DNA of 64,000 nt from DATBLE01 sp963764565 (GTDB taxonomy: Bacteria > Actinomycetota > Thermoleophilia > Gaiellales > Gaiellaceae). The translations under genes and the position numbers were made by a program. Position 1 is the first letter of the stretch; each line of letters starts with the position of its first letter. The stretch is from assembly GCA_963764565.1 (NCBI GenBank), contig CAVXTD010000005.1:1-64000 (forward strand), in the 5' to 3' direction. Shown one piece after another: positions 46,121 to 57,500 of this stretch. The notes under the pieces were generated by a model. It was given only the letters and a program-made list of their open reading frames with translations, did not search any database and was not told the DNA's origin.

Positions 46121-46504
46121 CTGCTCCTCAGCACCTCGGCCGTCCGTCGGGCCTCCTCGATCGCCTCCTCCGGCAGCGGCGGGGAACCGGCCTTCAGCGA
46201 CCGCACCGCGAGCGCGGCGAGAACGGCGGTCACTGCGGCCAGGACGCCTCCCACGATCAGCAGTGCGGCCCAGACCGGGAAGCGCGGTCGCGATCGCAGC
46301 GGCGGCGGCCGCGGCGAGGAAGCCGAGCGCGAACAGCGCGACAATCGCGGCCCCGCCCCCGAGGCCGGCTCCGACCGCCATCCTGACGAGCTTGCGCCTG
46401 ACCTCGATCAGCGCCAGCTCGATCTCCAGCTTCGCCACGGTGCGGGCCCGGTCGACGATCTCTCTGGCCGCCCAGCCCATCCCGCTCGTCTTCGGCTCGG
46501 CCAC
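46117..46504 (-). CDS. Phage-holin-superfamily III-like (Actinobacterial) membrane protein, one frameshift
   Basis: GTG 46504. N-terminal amphipathic helix WAAREIVDRARTVAKLEIEL, two membrane helices (GAAIVALFALGFLAAAAAAA and, in the next frame, WAALLIVGGVLAAVTAVLAA), and an acidic helical tail EAIEEARRTAEVLRSS. A surplus C in CCC near 46280 breaks the frame; removal gives ~129 aa. Domain matches PF07332-type proteins that co-occur with DUF3618. Confidence 0.75.
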
Positions 46505-46505
46505 G

Positions 46506-47162
46506 TCAGACCACCTTCCCGCCGACGTACCAGACCGGACCCTGGGTGGCGACCGGCTTCGTGTCCGAGAGCGAGCGCAGGATCGTCACCGTGCCCGGAA
46601 TCCCCTGCTCGTCGAGACGGGTGAGGCAGCGGCCGACCATGCCGGGGGAGGCGCCGTAGCCGAACCTGCGCGCGCAGCGAAAGCGAAAGCCCGGCGCCGG
46701 GCCGAAACGAGCCGGGTTGAGTGGGGCCATGGCCAGCGCCGCTGGGTCAAGGTGGTCGCTCGAGGTCAGCTCGACTTCTCCGTAGACCTCGCTCCAGTCG
46801 GAAGGGAGGCCGGCAAGCGCCTCGTCCCACCCCGTCGCGAGCGCTTTCCCCGACGCGGGAGCCTCGCCGGCAGGCGCCTCGCCCGCGGCGACGAGGCGGA
46901 GGCTGCCGCCGATGCCTTCGTCGTCGAGGCGTGCGAGCGCGCGGCCGACCGCTCCGACCGACGGGCCTGAGCCGTCGCGGACGGCGTGGAAGCGGAGCTC
47001 GTTCCCTGCGCGACCGGGTTGGAGCGGCCCGAGCAGCGACGAGGCTCGAAGGAAAAGGCCCTGGTCCGGAACGGTGAGAGCCAGCCGGGCGTCGCTCCAG
47101 CTCTCCGGCAGTCCGGCTTGGATGCGCCGCCAGTGCTGGGCGAGGCTCACGGCTTGCAGCAT
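46506..47162 (-). CDS. Unknown protein with two internal repeats
   Basis: 218 aa from ATG 47162; the frame extends to 47246 but would cross the inverted repeat. Two ~90-residue repeats share GLPESWSDARLALTV / GLPSDWSEVYGEVELTS, an HAVRDGSGPSVGAVGRALARLDDEGI / CARRFGYGASPGMVGRCLTRLDEQGI helix and a closing beta-strand. No membrane segment or catalytic motif. Its stop lies one base before the holin-like gene, so it heads that operon. Family not recognised. Confidence 0.65.
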   Translation of the reverse strand: MLQAVSLAQHWRRIQAGLPESWSDARLALTVPDQGLFLRASSLLGPLQPGRAGNELRFHAVRDGSGPSVGAVGRALARLDDEGIGGSLRLVAAGEAPAGEAPASGKALATGWDEALAGLPSDWSEVYGEVELTSSDHLDPAALAMAPLNPARFGPAPGFRFRCARRFGYGASPGMVGRCLTRLDEQGIPGTVTILRSLSDTKPVATQGPVWYVGGKVV

Positions 47163-47174
47163 AAACTGAGCCAG

Positions 47175-47254
47175 AGTGCCCCATCCAGCGACGCATGTCG
47201 GCTTCCGGCCCGCGATCACGCGGCGCCAGAGCCCACTCCCCTGCATGGGGCACT
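47175..47254. promoter_or_regulatory. Inverted repeat in the divergent promoter of the dehydrogenase operon
   Basis: AGTGCCCCAT (47175-47184) and ATGGGGCACT (47245-47254), perfect 10-bp arms 60 bases apart. They lie between the minus-strand gene start (47162) and the E1alpha start (47256). Could be a paired operator or looped site. The second arm is within one base of the GTG, so a leader structure is also possible. Confidence 0.4.
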
Positions 47255-47255
47255 A

Positions 47256-48230
47256 GTGGCGAAGGTCGAGAGCAGGCGGGGGGCGCTCTCAGAGGCGCGG
47301 CTGCGCGAGTTCCTGAGAGAGATGCTCCTGATCCGCCACTTCGAGGAGAAGGTCGAGGAGCGCTTCCGCGCGGGGGATCTGCCCGGCTTTCTGCACGTCG
47401 CGATCGGCCAGGAGGCGGTGGCGGTCGGCGTCTGCCAGGCGATGGAGGACGGTGACGTGTTCGCGTCGACGCACCGCGCACACGGTCACACGCTGGCCCG
47501 GGGCACCCACCCGAACGAGGTGATGGCGGAGCTGTACGGGAAGATCGAAGGCTGCTCGCACGGCTACGGCGGCTCGATGCACCTCTACGACGTCGGGCGC
47601 GGCAACCTCGGCGCAAACGCCGTGGTCGGCGGGGGACTGCCGGCGATCACCGGCGCCGCGCTCGCGTTCAAGCTCCGCGGCGAGCCGCGGGTCGCGGTCG
47701 CGTTCTTCGGGGACGGGGCGACGAACATCGGCACCTTCCACGAGGCGCTCAACCTGGCCCAGCTCTGGAAGGTGCCGGCTGTGTTCGTGCTCGAGAACAA
47801 CCACTGGGCCGAGTCGACGCCGGCGTCGCAGCAGCTTCCGATCCGTGACCTGGAGAAGCGCGCCGTCGCCTTCGGCATGCACTCGGCGAAGGTCGACGGG
47901 CAGGACGTCGAGGCGGTGCACCGCGCCGCCAAGCGGGCGCTCGCGTACGCGCGCGGCGGCAAAGGCCCGGTCTTCCTCGTCTGCGAGACGTTTCGGCTGG
48001 TCGGGCACTACGTCGGCGATGCGCAGACCTATCGCCCGAAGGGCGAGCAGCAGGAGCTGCGCGAGACGCAGGATCCGATCGTGAAGCTGCGCGACAAGCT
48101 CGGGCTCGCGGACGACGAGTTCGAAACGCTCGACGGGGAGGCGCGCGAGATCGCCGAAGCATCCGTCGCGTTCGCCAAGGCGGGGACGGACCCCAAGCCC
48201 GAGGACGCGCTGAAGAACGTATACGCCTGA
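47256..48230 (+). CDS. pdhA: Alpha-ketoacid (pyruvate/acetoin-type) dehydrogenase E1 alpha subunit
   Basis: 324 aa from GTG 47256. Thiamine-diphosphate motif GDGATNIGTFHEALNLAQLW...VLENNHW near residue 150; conserved R/H residues in STHRAHGHTLARG and GGSMHLYD. Decarboxylates a 2-oxoacid and transfers the acyl group to E2 lipoate. Stop overlaps E1 beta start (TGATG). Substrate cannot be fixed: pyruvate, acetoin and branched-chain E1 all look similar at this level. Confidence 0.93.
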   Translation: MAKVESRRGALSEARLREFLREMLLIRHFEEKVEERFRAGDLPGFLHVAIGQEAVAVGVCQAMEDGDVFASTHRAHGHTLARGTHPNEVMAELYGKIEGCSHGYGGSMHLYDVGRGNLGANAVVGGGLPAITGAALAFKLRGEPRVAVAFFGDGATNIGTFHEALNLAQLWKVPAVFVLENNHWAESTPASQQLPIRDLEKRAVAFGMHSAKVDGQDVEAVHRAAKRALAYARGGKGPVFLVCETFRLVGHYVGDAQTYRPKGEQQELRETQDPIVKLRDKLGLADDEFETLDGEAREIAEASVAFAKAGTDPKPEDALKNVYA

Positions 48231-49206
48231 TGGAGATGACCTACAGAGAGGCTGTACGCGACGCCCTGTCCCTGGCGATGCGCCGTGACGACGGCGTCTT
48301 CATCATGGGCGAGGACATCGCCGAGATGGGCGGCTCGATGGGCGTCACCCAGGGGATGTTCGCCGAGTTCGGCCCGGAGCGGGTCCGCAACACCCCGATC
48401 TCCGAGATGGCGATCGTCGGGGCCGGAATCGGCGCGGCGATGCAGGGCATGCGGCCGGTCGTCGAGATCATGTACGAGGACTTCACGACGCTCGCGATGG
48501 AGCAGCTCGTCAACCAGGCGGCGAAGCACCGCTACATGTCGGGCGGCCAGCTGACGGTGCCGCTGACCGTGCGAACGCAGGGCGGTGCGGGCTGGTCGCC
48601 CGGTGCGCAGCATGCTCAGCAGCTCGAGGCGTGGTTCGTCCACGTCCCCGGGCTCAAGGTCGTGTTCGCCTCGACGCCGACAGACGTGCGCGGGCTCCTC
48701 TGGTCGTCGATCTACGACGACAACACCGTTCTCTTCTTCGAGCACCGGACGCTCTACCCGATCAGGGAAGACGTGCCGGACGAGCTCGAGCCGATCCCGC
48801 TCGGCCAGGCGCGAGTCCACCGCGAGGGGACGGACGTGACCGTGATCGCGACCGGCCGGCTCGTGCACGAGTCGCTCGGCGCCGCCGCCCAGGCCGAGCA
48901 GGAGGGGATCTCGGTCGAGGTCGTCGACCCGCGGACGCTCCAGCCGCTCGACGAGCAGGCGCTCGTCGATTCGGTCAAGAAGACGAACCGGTGCGTGTCG
49001 CTCACGAGGCGGTCGTGCGCGGCGGGTTCGGCGCGGAAGTCGCAGCGGTGATCCAGTACCAGGCCTTCGACTGGCTCGACGCCCCGATCGAGCGTGTCGG
49101 CGCGACGTTCACGCCGGTTCCGTTTGCGCCGGTGATGGAGGACTTCGTCGTACCGCACGAGGCCGACGTGCTCGAGGCGATCCGCAGGACGGTGGGTCGT
49201 GGCTAG
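48230..49206 (+). CDS. pdhB: Dehydrogenase E1 beta subunit, one frameshift
   Basis: ATG 48230: MTYREAVRDALSLAMRRD, GEDIAEMGGSMGVTQGM, GMRPVVEIMYEDFTT, QGGAGWSPGAQHAQQLEAWF and VVDPRTLQPLD are hallmark segments. Near 48990 the frame changes (-1); the rest continues as RVAHEAVVRGGFGAEVAAV to TAG 49206, total ~325 aa. Here a missing base rather than a surplus one explains the shift. Stop overlaps the E2 start. Confidence 0.92.
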
Positions 49207-50433
49207 CCAGGTCACGCTCCCGCGGCTCGGCCAGGGGATGGAGTCGGGCACGATCGTCCGCTGGCTGAAGGCGGAGGGCGACCGGTTGCGAAGGGCGAGC
49301 CGCTCTACGAGCTCGACACCGACAAGGTCACCCAGGAGGTCGAGGCCGAAGCCGCCGGCGTGCTGCTCAGGATCCTCGTCGAGGAGGGCGAGGTTCCCGT
49401 CGGCAAGCCCGTCGCCGTGATCGGCGAGGCCGGCGAGAAGGTCGAGGTGCCGGTCGAGGCGCCTGACACCGAGCGAGCTGCGGTTCCGCCCGAGCCGGCA
49501 GTGTCTGACACCCCAGTGTCAGACACTGAAGTGACGCTCGCGCCGGCCACCCCGTCCGCGAACGGCGGCGACCGGATCAAGGCGTCGCCGCTGGCGCGCC
49601 GTATCGCGCGCGAGCGCGGGATCGATCTGGCCGGGCTCGCCGGCACCGGCCCCGACGGGCGGATCGTCGCCGAGGATGTCGAACGTGCAGGCGGCTCGGA
49701 GCCGGCCGCTGCTGCGCCCATGGCCGCAGCTGCGCCGGTAGCCGCCGCTGCGCCGAGTGGGGTCGAACGGGTCGAGCTGACGACGCTGCGGAAGACGATC
49801 GCGCGGCGGATGACCGAGGCATGGGCGGCGCCCGCGTTCCAGATTTCGATGTCGGCCGACATGAGCCGCGCGCAGGAGTTGCGCGAACGGCTGGTCGAGC
49901 GGCATCCCGAGGAGCGGCCCACGGTCACCGACGTCCTGACCAAGGTCTGCGCGGTCGCGCTGATGCGCCACCGCGAGGTGAATGCGCTGTATGCGGGCGA
50001 CGCCGTCGAGCTGCATCCTTCGGCCAACGTCGGCATCGCGGTCGCCACCGAGCGCGGTCTGGTCGTGCCGGTGATTGCCGGCTGCGAGCGGCGCACCGTC
50101 GCCGAGATCGCCGCCGCCCGCGTCGATGTCGTCACCCGGGCCCGCGACGGGAAGCTTCAGGCCGCGGACCTCGCGGGCGGCACGTTCACGATCTCGAACC
50201 TCGGCATGTTCGGCGTCGAGCAGTTCGTCGCCGTGCTCAACCCGCCGCAGGCCGCAATTCTTGCGGTCGGTGCGATCGAGGATCGCGCCGTCGCGGTCGG
50301 CGGCGAGGTGGTGGTCCGGCCGATGATGACGATGACGCTGACCTGCGACCACCGCACGATCGACGGCGCTGCGGCCGCGGACTTCCTCAGAACTGTGAAG
50401 GAGTTCCTGGAGGAGCCCGGCCTGACGTTATGA
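49199..50433 (+). CDS. pdhC: Dihydrolipoamide acyltransferase (E2), one frameshift
   Basis: GTG 49199 overlapping E1 beta. Lipoyl domain SQVTLPRLGQGMESGTIVRW with the lipoylated Lys in ELDTDKVTQEV (residue ~43, in the second frame; one base is missing near 49285). Then a Pro/Ala linker, the E3-binding domain KASPLARRIARERGIDLAGL at ~120-155, a second Ala/Pro linker, and the catalytic domain ending in DHRTIDGAAAADFLRT with the active-site His-Asp. The first linker contains a perfect DNA palindrome. About 411 aa. E3 is probably the lpd gene at 59 kb. Confidence 0.93.
49499..49528. repeat. Perfect 13-bp-arm palindrome embedded in the E2 linker
   Basis: Arms CAGTGTCTGACAC and GTGTCAGACACTG around CCCA, in frame, encoding AVSDTPVSDTEV between the lipoyl and E3-binding domains. 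Low codon bias match with the surroundings suggests an inserted repeat unit tolerated by the flexible linker. Confidence 0.7.
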
Positions 50434-50466
50434 GCCGTAGGCTCGACGGAGGCGACCAGGAGCGAA

Positions 50467-50487
50467 GGTGCCGGCTTGGCCGGCGCC
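50467..50487 (+). terminator. Probable terminator after the dehydrogenase operon
   Basis: Stem GGTGCCGGC / GCCGGCGCC with one G-T pair and loop TTG, 33 bases after E2. No U-tract. Confidence 0.4.
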
Positions 50488-50532
50488 GGAGCGGGAGCCT
50501 TCGCACTCGGCATCTGGGTCAGGCGTGATTCG

Positions 50533-50989
50533 GTGATCCGCCCCGCCGGTGCGCAAGATCTGCCCTTCCTGCGCGACATGCTCCGGCACGCCTACTACGC
50601 GCGGTGGGGGGCCGAGACCGACGTGCCGCTCGAACGGTATGTGGCCGGCTGGGGGCGCCGCGGTGACAGCGCCCTCCTCGCGATCGACGAGTTCCGGCCC
50701 GTCGGAGCAGCCTGGTACCGGCTGTTTCGGGCCGAGGAGCCGGGCTACGGCTTCGTCGACGCGGACACGCCGGAGCTGACCATCGCGGTCGTCCCCAGCC
50801 GTCGCGGGCGCGGCCTGGGAGAGCGAGCTGCTCTCGGCGCTCCTCGAGCGGGCCCGGGCCGCGGGCTACGCGCAGATCAGCCTCAGCGTCGAGCCCGACA
50901 ATCCCGCGCTTCGCCTGTACGAGCAGCACGGATTCGCGAAGGTCGGCGAGCGCGGCGGTGCCTGGGTGATGCTCGCGCCGCTCTCCTGA
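50533..50989 (+). CDS. GNAT family acetyltransferase, one frameshift
   Basis: GTG 50533: IRPAGAQDLPFLRDMLRHAY start; the acetyl-CoA loop SRRGRGLGSELLSALLERA spans the frame change near 50825 (one surplus base). The C-terminal strand SLSVEPDNPALRLYEQHGFAKV ends at TGA 50987. About 151 aa, normal for the family. Substrate unknown. Confidence 0.85.
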
Positions 50990-51008
50990 GGACTACGCTT
51001 CGAGCGCG

Positions 51009-54000
51009 ATGCGCTGCGCCGCTTGCGGAAGCGAAAACGAGCCGGGGAGGAAGTTCTGCGGTGAGTGCGGTAGCCCGCTTTCAGCGACCTGCCCCTCGTG
51101 CGGCGCGCCGAACTCGTCCGGCGTCAAATTCTGCGGCGAGTGCGGCTCGCCGCTCGGCGACGACCGCGCTGCACCGGCGGTCCCGCGCGCCGCGCCGACC
51201 GCCGAACGCAAGCTCGTCTCGGTGCTGTTCGCCGACCTGGTCGGGTTCACGGCCCTCGTCGGAGAGCCGCGACCCGGAGGACACGCGCGAGCTGCTCTCC
51301 CGCTACTTCGACATCGTGCCGCCGCCTGATCGAGCTGTACGGCGGCACCGTCGAGAAGTTCATCGGCGACGCGGTGATGGCGGTCTGGGGGACGCCGACC
51401 GCGACCGAGGACGACGCCGAGCGCGCCGTCCGCGCTGCACTCGACCTGGTCGCGGCCGTGACCGCGCTCGGCGACGAGGTCGGGCTGCCCGACCTGCGCG
51501 CCCGCGCCGGAGTGCTCACCGGCGAGGCGGCGGTCACGCTCGGCGCCGAGGGCGAGGGCATGGTCGCGGGCGACCTCGTCAACACCGCCTCGCGCATCCA
51601 GTCGCTCGCGGAGCCGGGAACGGTGCTCGTCGGCGAGTCGACCCGCCGGGCGACCGAGCAGACCGTCGCCTTCGAGGACGCCGGCGAGCCACGAGCTGAA
51701 GGGAAAGGTCGGGCTGACGCCGCTCTGGCGTGCGCTCCGCGTCGTCTCGGGCGCGCGGCGGCTCGCTGAAGTCGGCCGGGCTGGAAGCGCCGTTCGTCGG
51801 CCGCGACCGCGAGCTGCGCCAGATCAAGGATCTGTTCCACGCGTGCGCCGAGGGCAGGAAGGCGCACCTCGTCTCGGTCACCGGCATCGCCGGGATCGGC
51901 AAGTCGCGGCTCGCGTGGGAGTTCTACAAGTACTTCGACGGGCTGCCGCAGCTGACGTACTGGCACCGCGGCCGCTGCCTCTCCTACGGCGAGGGCGTCA
52001 CGTACTGGGCGCTCGCAGACATGGTGCGGATGCGCTGCCGGATCGCCGAGGAGGACGGGCCGGCGGCGGCGCTCGAGAAGCTCCGCGCCGCGCTCGAGGA
52101 GCACCTCCCCGACCCGGAGGAGCGTGGCTTCGTCGAGCCGCGGCTCGCCCAGCTGCTCGGCCTCGCCGAGCACGAGGCGCGCGAGCAAGCAGGACCTCTT
52201 CGCCGCGTGGCGGCTGTTCTTCGAGCGCCTCGCCGACGTCTATCCGACCGTCCTCGTCCTTCGAGGACATGCAGCGGGCGGACGCGAGCCTGCTCGACTT
52301 TGTCGAGTACCTGCTCGAGTGGTCGAAGCAACTCGCCCGCTGTACGTGATCACGCTCGCACGGCCGGAGCTGGCCGAGCGGCGGCCCGACCTGGGGCGCA
52401 GGCCATCGCAACTTCACCTCCCTCTACCTCGAGCCGCTGTCCGAAAGCGCGATGGAGGAGCTGCTCGCCGGGCTCGTGCCGGGCCTGCCCGACGGCACCC
52501 GCGGGCAGATCCTCGGCCAGGGCCGAGGGCGTTCCCCTGTACGCGGTCGAGACGGTGCGGATGCTGCTCGACCGGGGCCTGCTCGCTCAGAAGGGATCGG
52601 TCTACCGGCCGGTCTCGGACGATCGGCGAGCTCGAGGTGCCGGAGACGCTGCAGGCGCTGATCGCGGCCCGCCTCGACGGCCTCTCGGCCGAGGAGCGCC
52701 GGCTGCTCCAGGACGGCGCCGTCCTCGGCAAGACCTTCACCCGAGACGGCGCTGGCGTGCGCTCTCCGGCATCTCGCCCAGGACGAGCTCGAGCCGCTGC
52801 TCACCTCGCTCGTCCGCAAGGAGGTGCTCGGGCTGCAGGCCGACGCCCGCTCGCCCGAGCACGGCCAGTACGGGTTCCTCCAGGACCTCGTCCGCCATGT
52901 CGCGTACGAGACGCTCTCGAAGCACGAGCGGCGGGCCCGCCACCTGGCGGCGGCGGCGCACCTCGAGTCAGGCATTCCCCGACGAGGACGAGATCGCAGA
53001 GGTGATCGCTGCCCACTACCTCGACGCCTACGAGGCGCATCCCCGAGGCCGACGACGCCGGCGAGGTGCGGGAGAAGGCGCGCGCGGCGCTCGTTCGCGC
53101 GGGCGAGCGAGCGGAGTCGCTTGCCGCCGCGCGGCGAGGCACAGCGCTACCTCGCGCAGGCCGCCGGGCTGACCGACGAGCCGTGCGAGCGGGCGGCGCT
53201 GCTCGACCGCGCCGGCATGGCTCGGCTACCACGCTGCCGACCTGGACGCGGGCTGCCGGGCTCCTCGCCGAGTCGCTCGCGCTCTACGAGGCGGAGGGTG
53301 AGACGCACGCGGCGGCCCGGGTCTCGGGCCGGCTCGCCGTCCGTCGAGCGCTGGCAGGGACACTTCGATGCAGGCTCTCGAGCGGATGGAGTGCGCGCTA
53401 CGAGGTGCATCGCGGACGACGAGCCGGACGAGGACCTGGCTCAGCTCGCCAGCCAGCCTCGCCGCCGCATACTGTGTTCAGCGGTGACGTCGATCGTGCA
53501 GCCGAGCGGGTCGAGCGTGCGATCGAGATCGCCGAGTCGCTCGGCTGCCGACGGAGCTCGCGCTCGGAGTCGCTCCTCATCAGAGCCGCACGTCGCTCTC
53601 GAACCGGCGGTCGCCCGAGGAGAGCTTCGCCTACCTCAGGCAAGCACTCGAGATCGCGCTCGAGCACGACCTGCGAGTCCGTCGGCACCGATCTACTTCA
53701 ACCTCTCCGACCGCTGAGTTCCACCGGGACCGCTACGAGGAGCGCGCTCGGCTACCTGCGAGCGAGGCCCTCGCACTCGCCCGCCGGCCGGGGCTCGCGC
53801 CCGCACGAACGGGCGAACGCTCGCGGAGATGACCTACGCGCTGTACATGCTCGGGCGCTGGGACGAGGCGCTGGAAACCGCCGCGCGAGATCCCGCGAGG
53901 ACAGCCTCCAGGAGTCGGTGACACTGAGCCTGCTCAGCTCCGGTGACTCGAGATCCACATCCACCGGGGCAAGCTGGAGGAGGCCCGCCGCATCCTCGTC

Positions 54001-54560
54001 GCTGTACCCGCGTCGAGGACTCGATCGGACGTGCAGGACGCGAGCTGCGTACGTCGCCGCCCGAGGCGGCCGTCCTGCACGGGCCGAAGGCCGCCTCGAG
54101 GAGGCGCTCGCGCGCGGGTCTCGGCAGTCGATCTCGAGGCGCGAAGCCCTCCGGCTTCTCGTACCAGCAGCGTGAAGCAGCGCTACCGTGCACGCGGTCG
54201 AGGCCGCGCTCGCCCTCGGCGACGGCGTGAGCAGGCGGAGGAGCTGATCGCGCGCGTCGAGGAGCTGCCGCCGGCGGCTTGCGGCCGCCGTACCTCGAGG
54301 CGCAGCGCTCTGCGGCTGCGGGCCCGGCTCGACGGCGACGTCGGCCGGCTCGCAGCCGCCGCCGCCGAGCGCTTCCGCGGGCTGTCGAACCCCGTTCTGG
54401 CTGGCCGTCACCCGGCTCGAGCACGCCGAGCTGCTCGCGCGAGCGGCGGGCGACGAGGCCGAGCGGCTGCTGCGCCGAGGCGCGGGAGATCTTCGAGCGG
54501 CTCGGAGCGCGACGCCGTGGCTCGAGCGCGCCGGCGGCGTCCGGCTGCCGTCGGAGGTGA
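51009..54560 (+). CDS. Zinc-ribbon/class III cyclase/ATPase/TPR signalling protein 1, heavily frameshifted
   Basis: ATG 51009. Two zinc ribbons (CAACGSENEPGRKFCGECG, CPSCGAPNSSGVKFCGECG), then a class III nucleotide cyclase domain (VSVLFADLVGFTAL, YGGTVEKFIGDAVMAVWG, GDLVNTASRIQS), a P-loop ATPase with GIAGIGKSRLAWEF near 51.9 kb and PFVGRDREL before it, and TPR-like helical repeats to the end. Segments lie in all three plus frames with 20 or more single-base shifts, mostly surplus bases. The intact protein would be ~1,150-1,170 aa. Tandem paralogue follows six bases later. Broken gene or unpolished sequence. Confidence 0.78.
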
Positions 54561-54565
54561 GCCGC

Positions 54566-57500
54566 ATGAACTGTCCGAGCTGCGGCACCGAGAACCGCGC
54601 CGGAGGCAAGGTTCTGCACTGAGTGCGGCGCCGGTCTCGCCCGGTCGTGCCCGAACGGCCATCCCGTCGCCGAGCGGCGGCGAGAAGTTCTGCGACGAGT
54701 GCGGCGCGCCGCTCGGCGCGGCAGCCGCCTCGGCGCAGCCGGTGCCTCGTCGTCAGCCCGACGCCGCGCCGGCCGCCGAGCGGCGCCTCGTGTCGGTGCT
54801 GTTCGCCGACCTGGTCGGGTTCACGTCGCGCGTCGGAGGCCCGTGACGCCGAGGACATGCGCGAGCTGCTCTCGCGGTACTTCGAGACCTGCGCAGCGGT
54901 TGATCTCGCCGCTACGGCGGCACCGTCGAGAAGTTCATCGGCGACGCGGTGATGGCGGTCTGGGGCACGCCGGTGGCGACCGAGGACGACGCCGAGCGGG
55001 CCGTGCGGGCGGCGCTCGACCTGGTCGCCGCCGTCCCCGAGCTCGGGATCCGGGCCTGACGCGCACGGGCCGGCGTCCTGACCGGCGAGGCGGCGGTCAC
55101 GCTCGGCGCCGATCGGCCAGGGGATGGTCGCCGGCGACCTCGTCAACACGGCGTCGCGGATCCAGTCGGCGGCCGAGCCGGGCACGGTGCTCGTCGACGA
55201 GGCGACGAAGCGGGCGACCGAGGCGGCGATCGCCTACGAGCCGGCCGGCGAGCACGAGCTGAAGGGCAAGACCGAGCCGGTGCCGCTCTTCCGCGCGCTG
55301 CGTGTCGACCGCCGCCCGCGGCGGCGCGCAGAAGTCGGACGGTCTCGAGCCGCCGTTCGTCGGCCGCGACCGGGAGCTGCGCCTGGTCAAGGAGCTCTTC
55401 CACGGCTGCGCCGAGGAAGGCAAAGCGCACCTCGTCTCGGTCGTCCGGGCATCGCCGGGATCGGCAAGTCGCGGCTCGCCTGGGAGTTCGAGAAGTACCT
55501 CGACGGGCTCGCCGACGACGTTCTGGTGGCACCGCGGCCGCTGCCTCGCCTACGGCGACGGCGTGGCGTACTGGGCGCTCGCCGAGATGGTGCGCATGCG
55601 CGCCGAGATCCTCGAGGAGGAGGCGCCCGACGTCGGCGCTCGCCAAGCTCCGGGCAGCGATCGAGCGAGCACGTCGCCGACGCCGAGGAGCGCAGCTGGC
55701 TCGAGCCGCGGCTCGCCCACCTGCTCGGGCTGGCCGAGCGGACGGCGCCCGACCGGGAGGACCTCTTCTCGGCCTGGCGGCTCTTCTTCGAGCGCCTCGC
55801 CGAGCAGGGCACCGGTCGTGCTCGTCTTCGAGGACCTGCAGTGGGCCGACGCGGGCCTGCTCGACTTCATCGAGTACCTGCTCGAGTGGTCGCGCAACCA
55901 TCCGCTGTTCGTGCTCGCGCTCGCACGGCCCGGAGCTGGCCGAGCGCCGCCCGGGCTTCGGCGCCGGTGGACGCAACTGCGACGACGCTCTCGCTCGAGC
56001 CGCTCTCGGGCGCGGCGATGGAGGAGCTGCTCGACGGGTTCGTCCCGGGCCTGCCCGAGGGGCTGCGCGCCCAGATCCTCGCCCGCGCCGAGGGCGTACC
56101 CGCTGTACGCCGTCGAGACGGTGCGGATGCTGCTCGACCGGGGCCTGCTCGCCCGCGAGGGCGATGTCTACCGGCCGACCGGGCCGATCGAGGCGCTCGA
56201 CGTGCCCGAGACGCTGCACGCGCTGGTCGCCGCCCGCCTCGACGGTCTTGCTCCCGAGGAGCGGCGGCTGCTCCAGGACGCGGCCGTGCTCGGCAAGACG
56301 TTCACGAAGACGGGGCTCGCCGCGCTGTCGGGGCTCGCCGACGCGGAGCTCGAGCCGCTGCTCACCTCGCTCGTCCGCAAGGAGGTGTTCTCCGTCCAGG
56401 CCGACCCGCGCTCGCCCGAGCGCGGCCAGTACGGCTTCCTCCAGGACCTGCTCAAGCGGGTCGCCTACGAGACGCTGGCGAAGGCGGAGCGCAAGACGCG
56501 CCACCTGGCCGCGGCGGCACATCTCGTGCAGGCGTTCGGAGCGGGCGAGCAGGAGAGTCGTCGAGGTGGTCGCCGCCCACTACCTCGACGCCTACCGGGC
56601 GGCGCCCGATGCCGACGACGCACCCGAGATCAAGGCGAAGGCGCAAGAGACGCTCACCCGGGCCGGCGAGCGTGCGGCGTCGCTCGCGGCGAACGAGGAG
56701 GCCCAGCACCACTTCGAGCGGGCGGCCGAGCTCGCCGACGATGCCGCTCGCCGAGGCCGCGCTGCGCGAGCGCGCCGGCGTGACCGCGTGGACGGCGGGT
56801 CGGGCCGACCAGGCGCTCGCGCATCTCGAGCGCGCGCTCGAGCTGTACGAGGAGGAGGGGTTGACGCACCCCGCGGCCCGGGTCTCGGCCCGGCTCGGCG
56901 AGGTCGAGTGGCGAACCGGACAGCTCGACCAGGCGCTCGAGCGGATGGAGCGAGCGTTCGAGGTGCTCTCCGGCGACGAGCCCGACGAGGATCTCGCCAC
57001 GCTGGCGGCCGAGTCTCGGCCGGCTTCACTTCTTCAAGGGCGAGATCGACCTCGCCGCGGAGCGGGTCGACACCGCGATCGAGATCGCCGAGTCGCTCTG
57101 GCTGCCGGAGGTGCTGTCACAGGCGCTGAACACGCAGGGGGTGATCGCCAGCTTCAACGGGCGCTCCGAGCAGTCGGTCGCGCTTCTCAAGCACTCGCTC
57201 GAGATCGCGCTGGAGCACGACCTGACGGCAGCTGCGATGCGCGCCTACAACAACCTCGGCGACCAGCTCGACCGCCGCGACCGATACGAGGAGGCGATCG
57301 AGGTCCACCGGCGCGGGCTCGCCCTCGCCCGTAAGGCCGGAGAACGGATCCAGGAATGGCGGTTCCTCGGCGAGCTCGCCTACTGCCTGATGCGCGCGGG
57401 GCAGTGGGCCGAGGCGGCTGCGCTGGCGGCCGAGGTTCCCCCAGAGCAGGTCATGCAGGCGATCTCGGTGCCGAACACGCTGATCGAGCTCGCGGTCGCG

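Noticed and set aside
45872..46504. Single 210-aa protein joining the holin-like and DUF3618 segments
   Set aside because: The middle is an Arg/Gly-rich artefact of a one-base shift. The two families are normally separate, and a TTGA start-stop overlap with ribosome-binding site is present.
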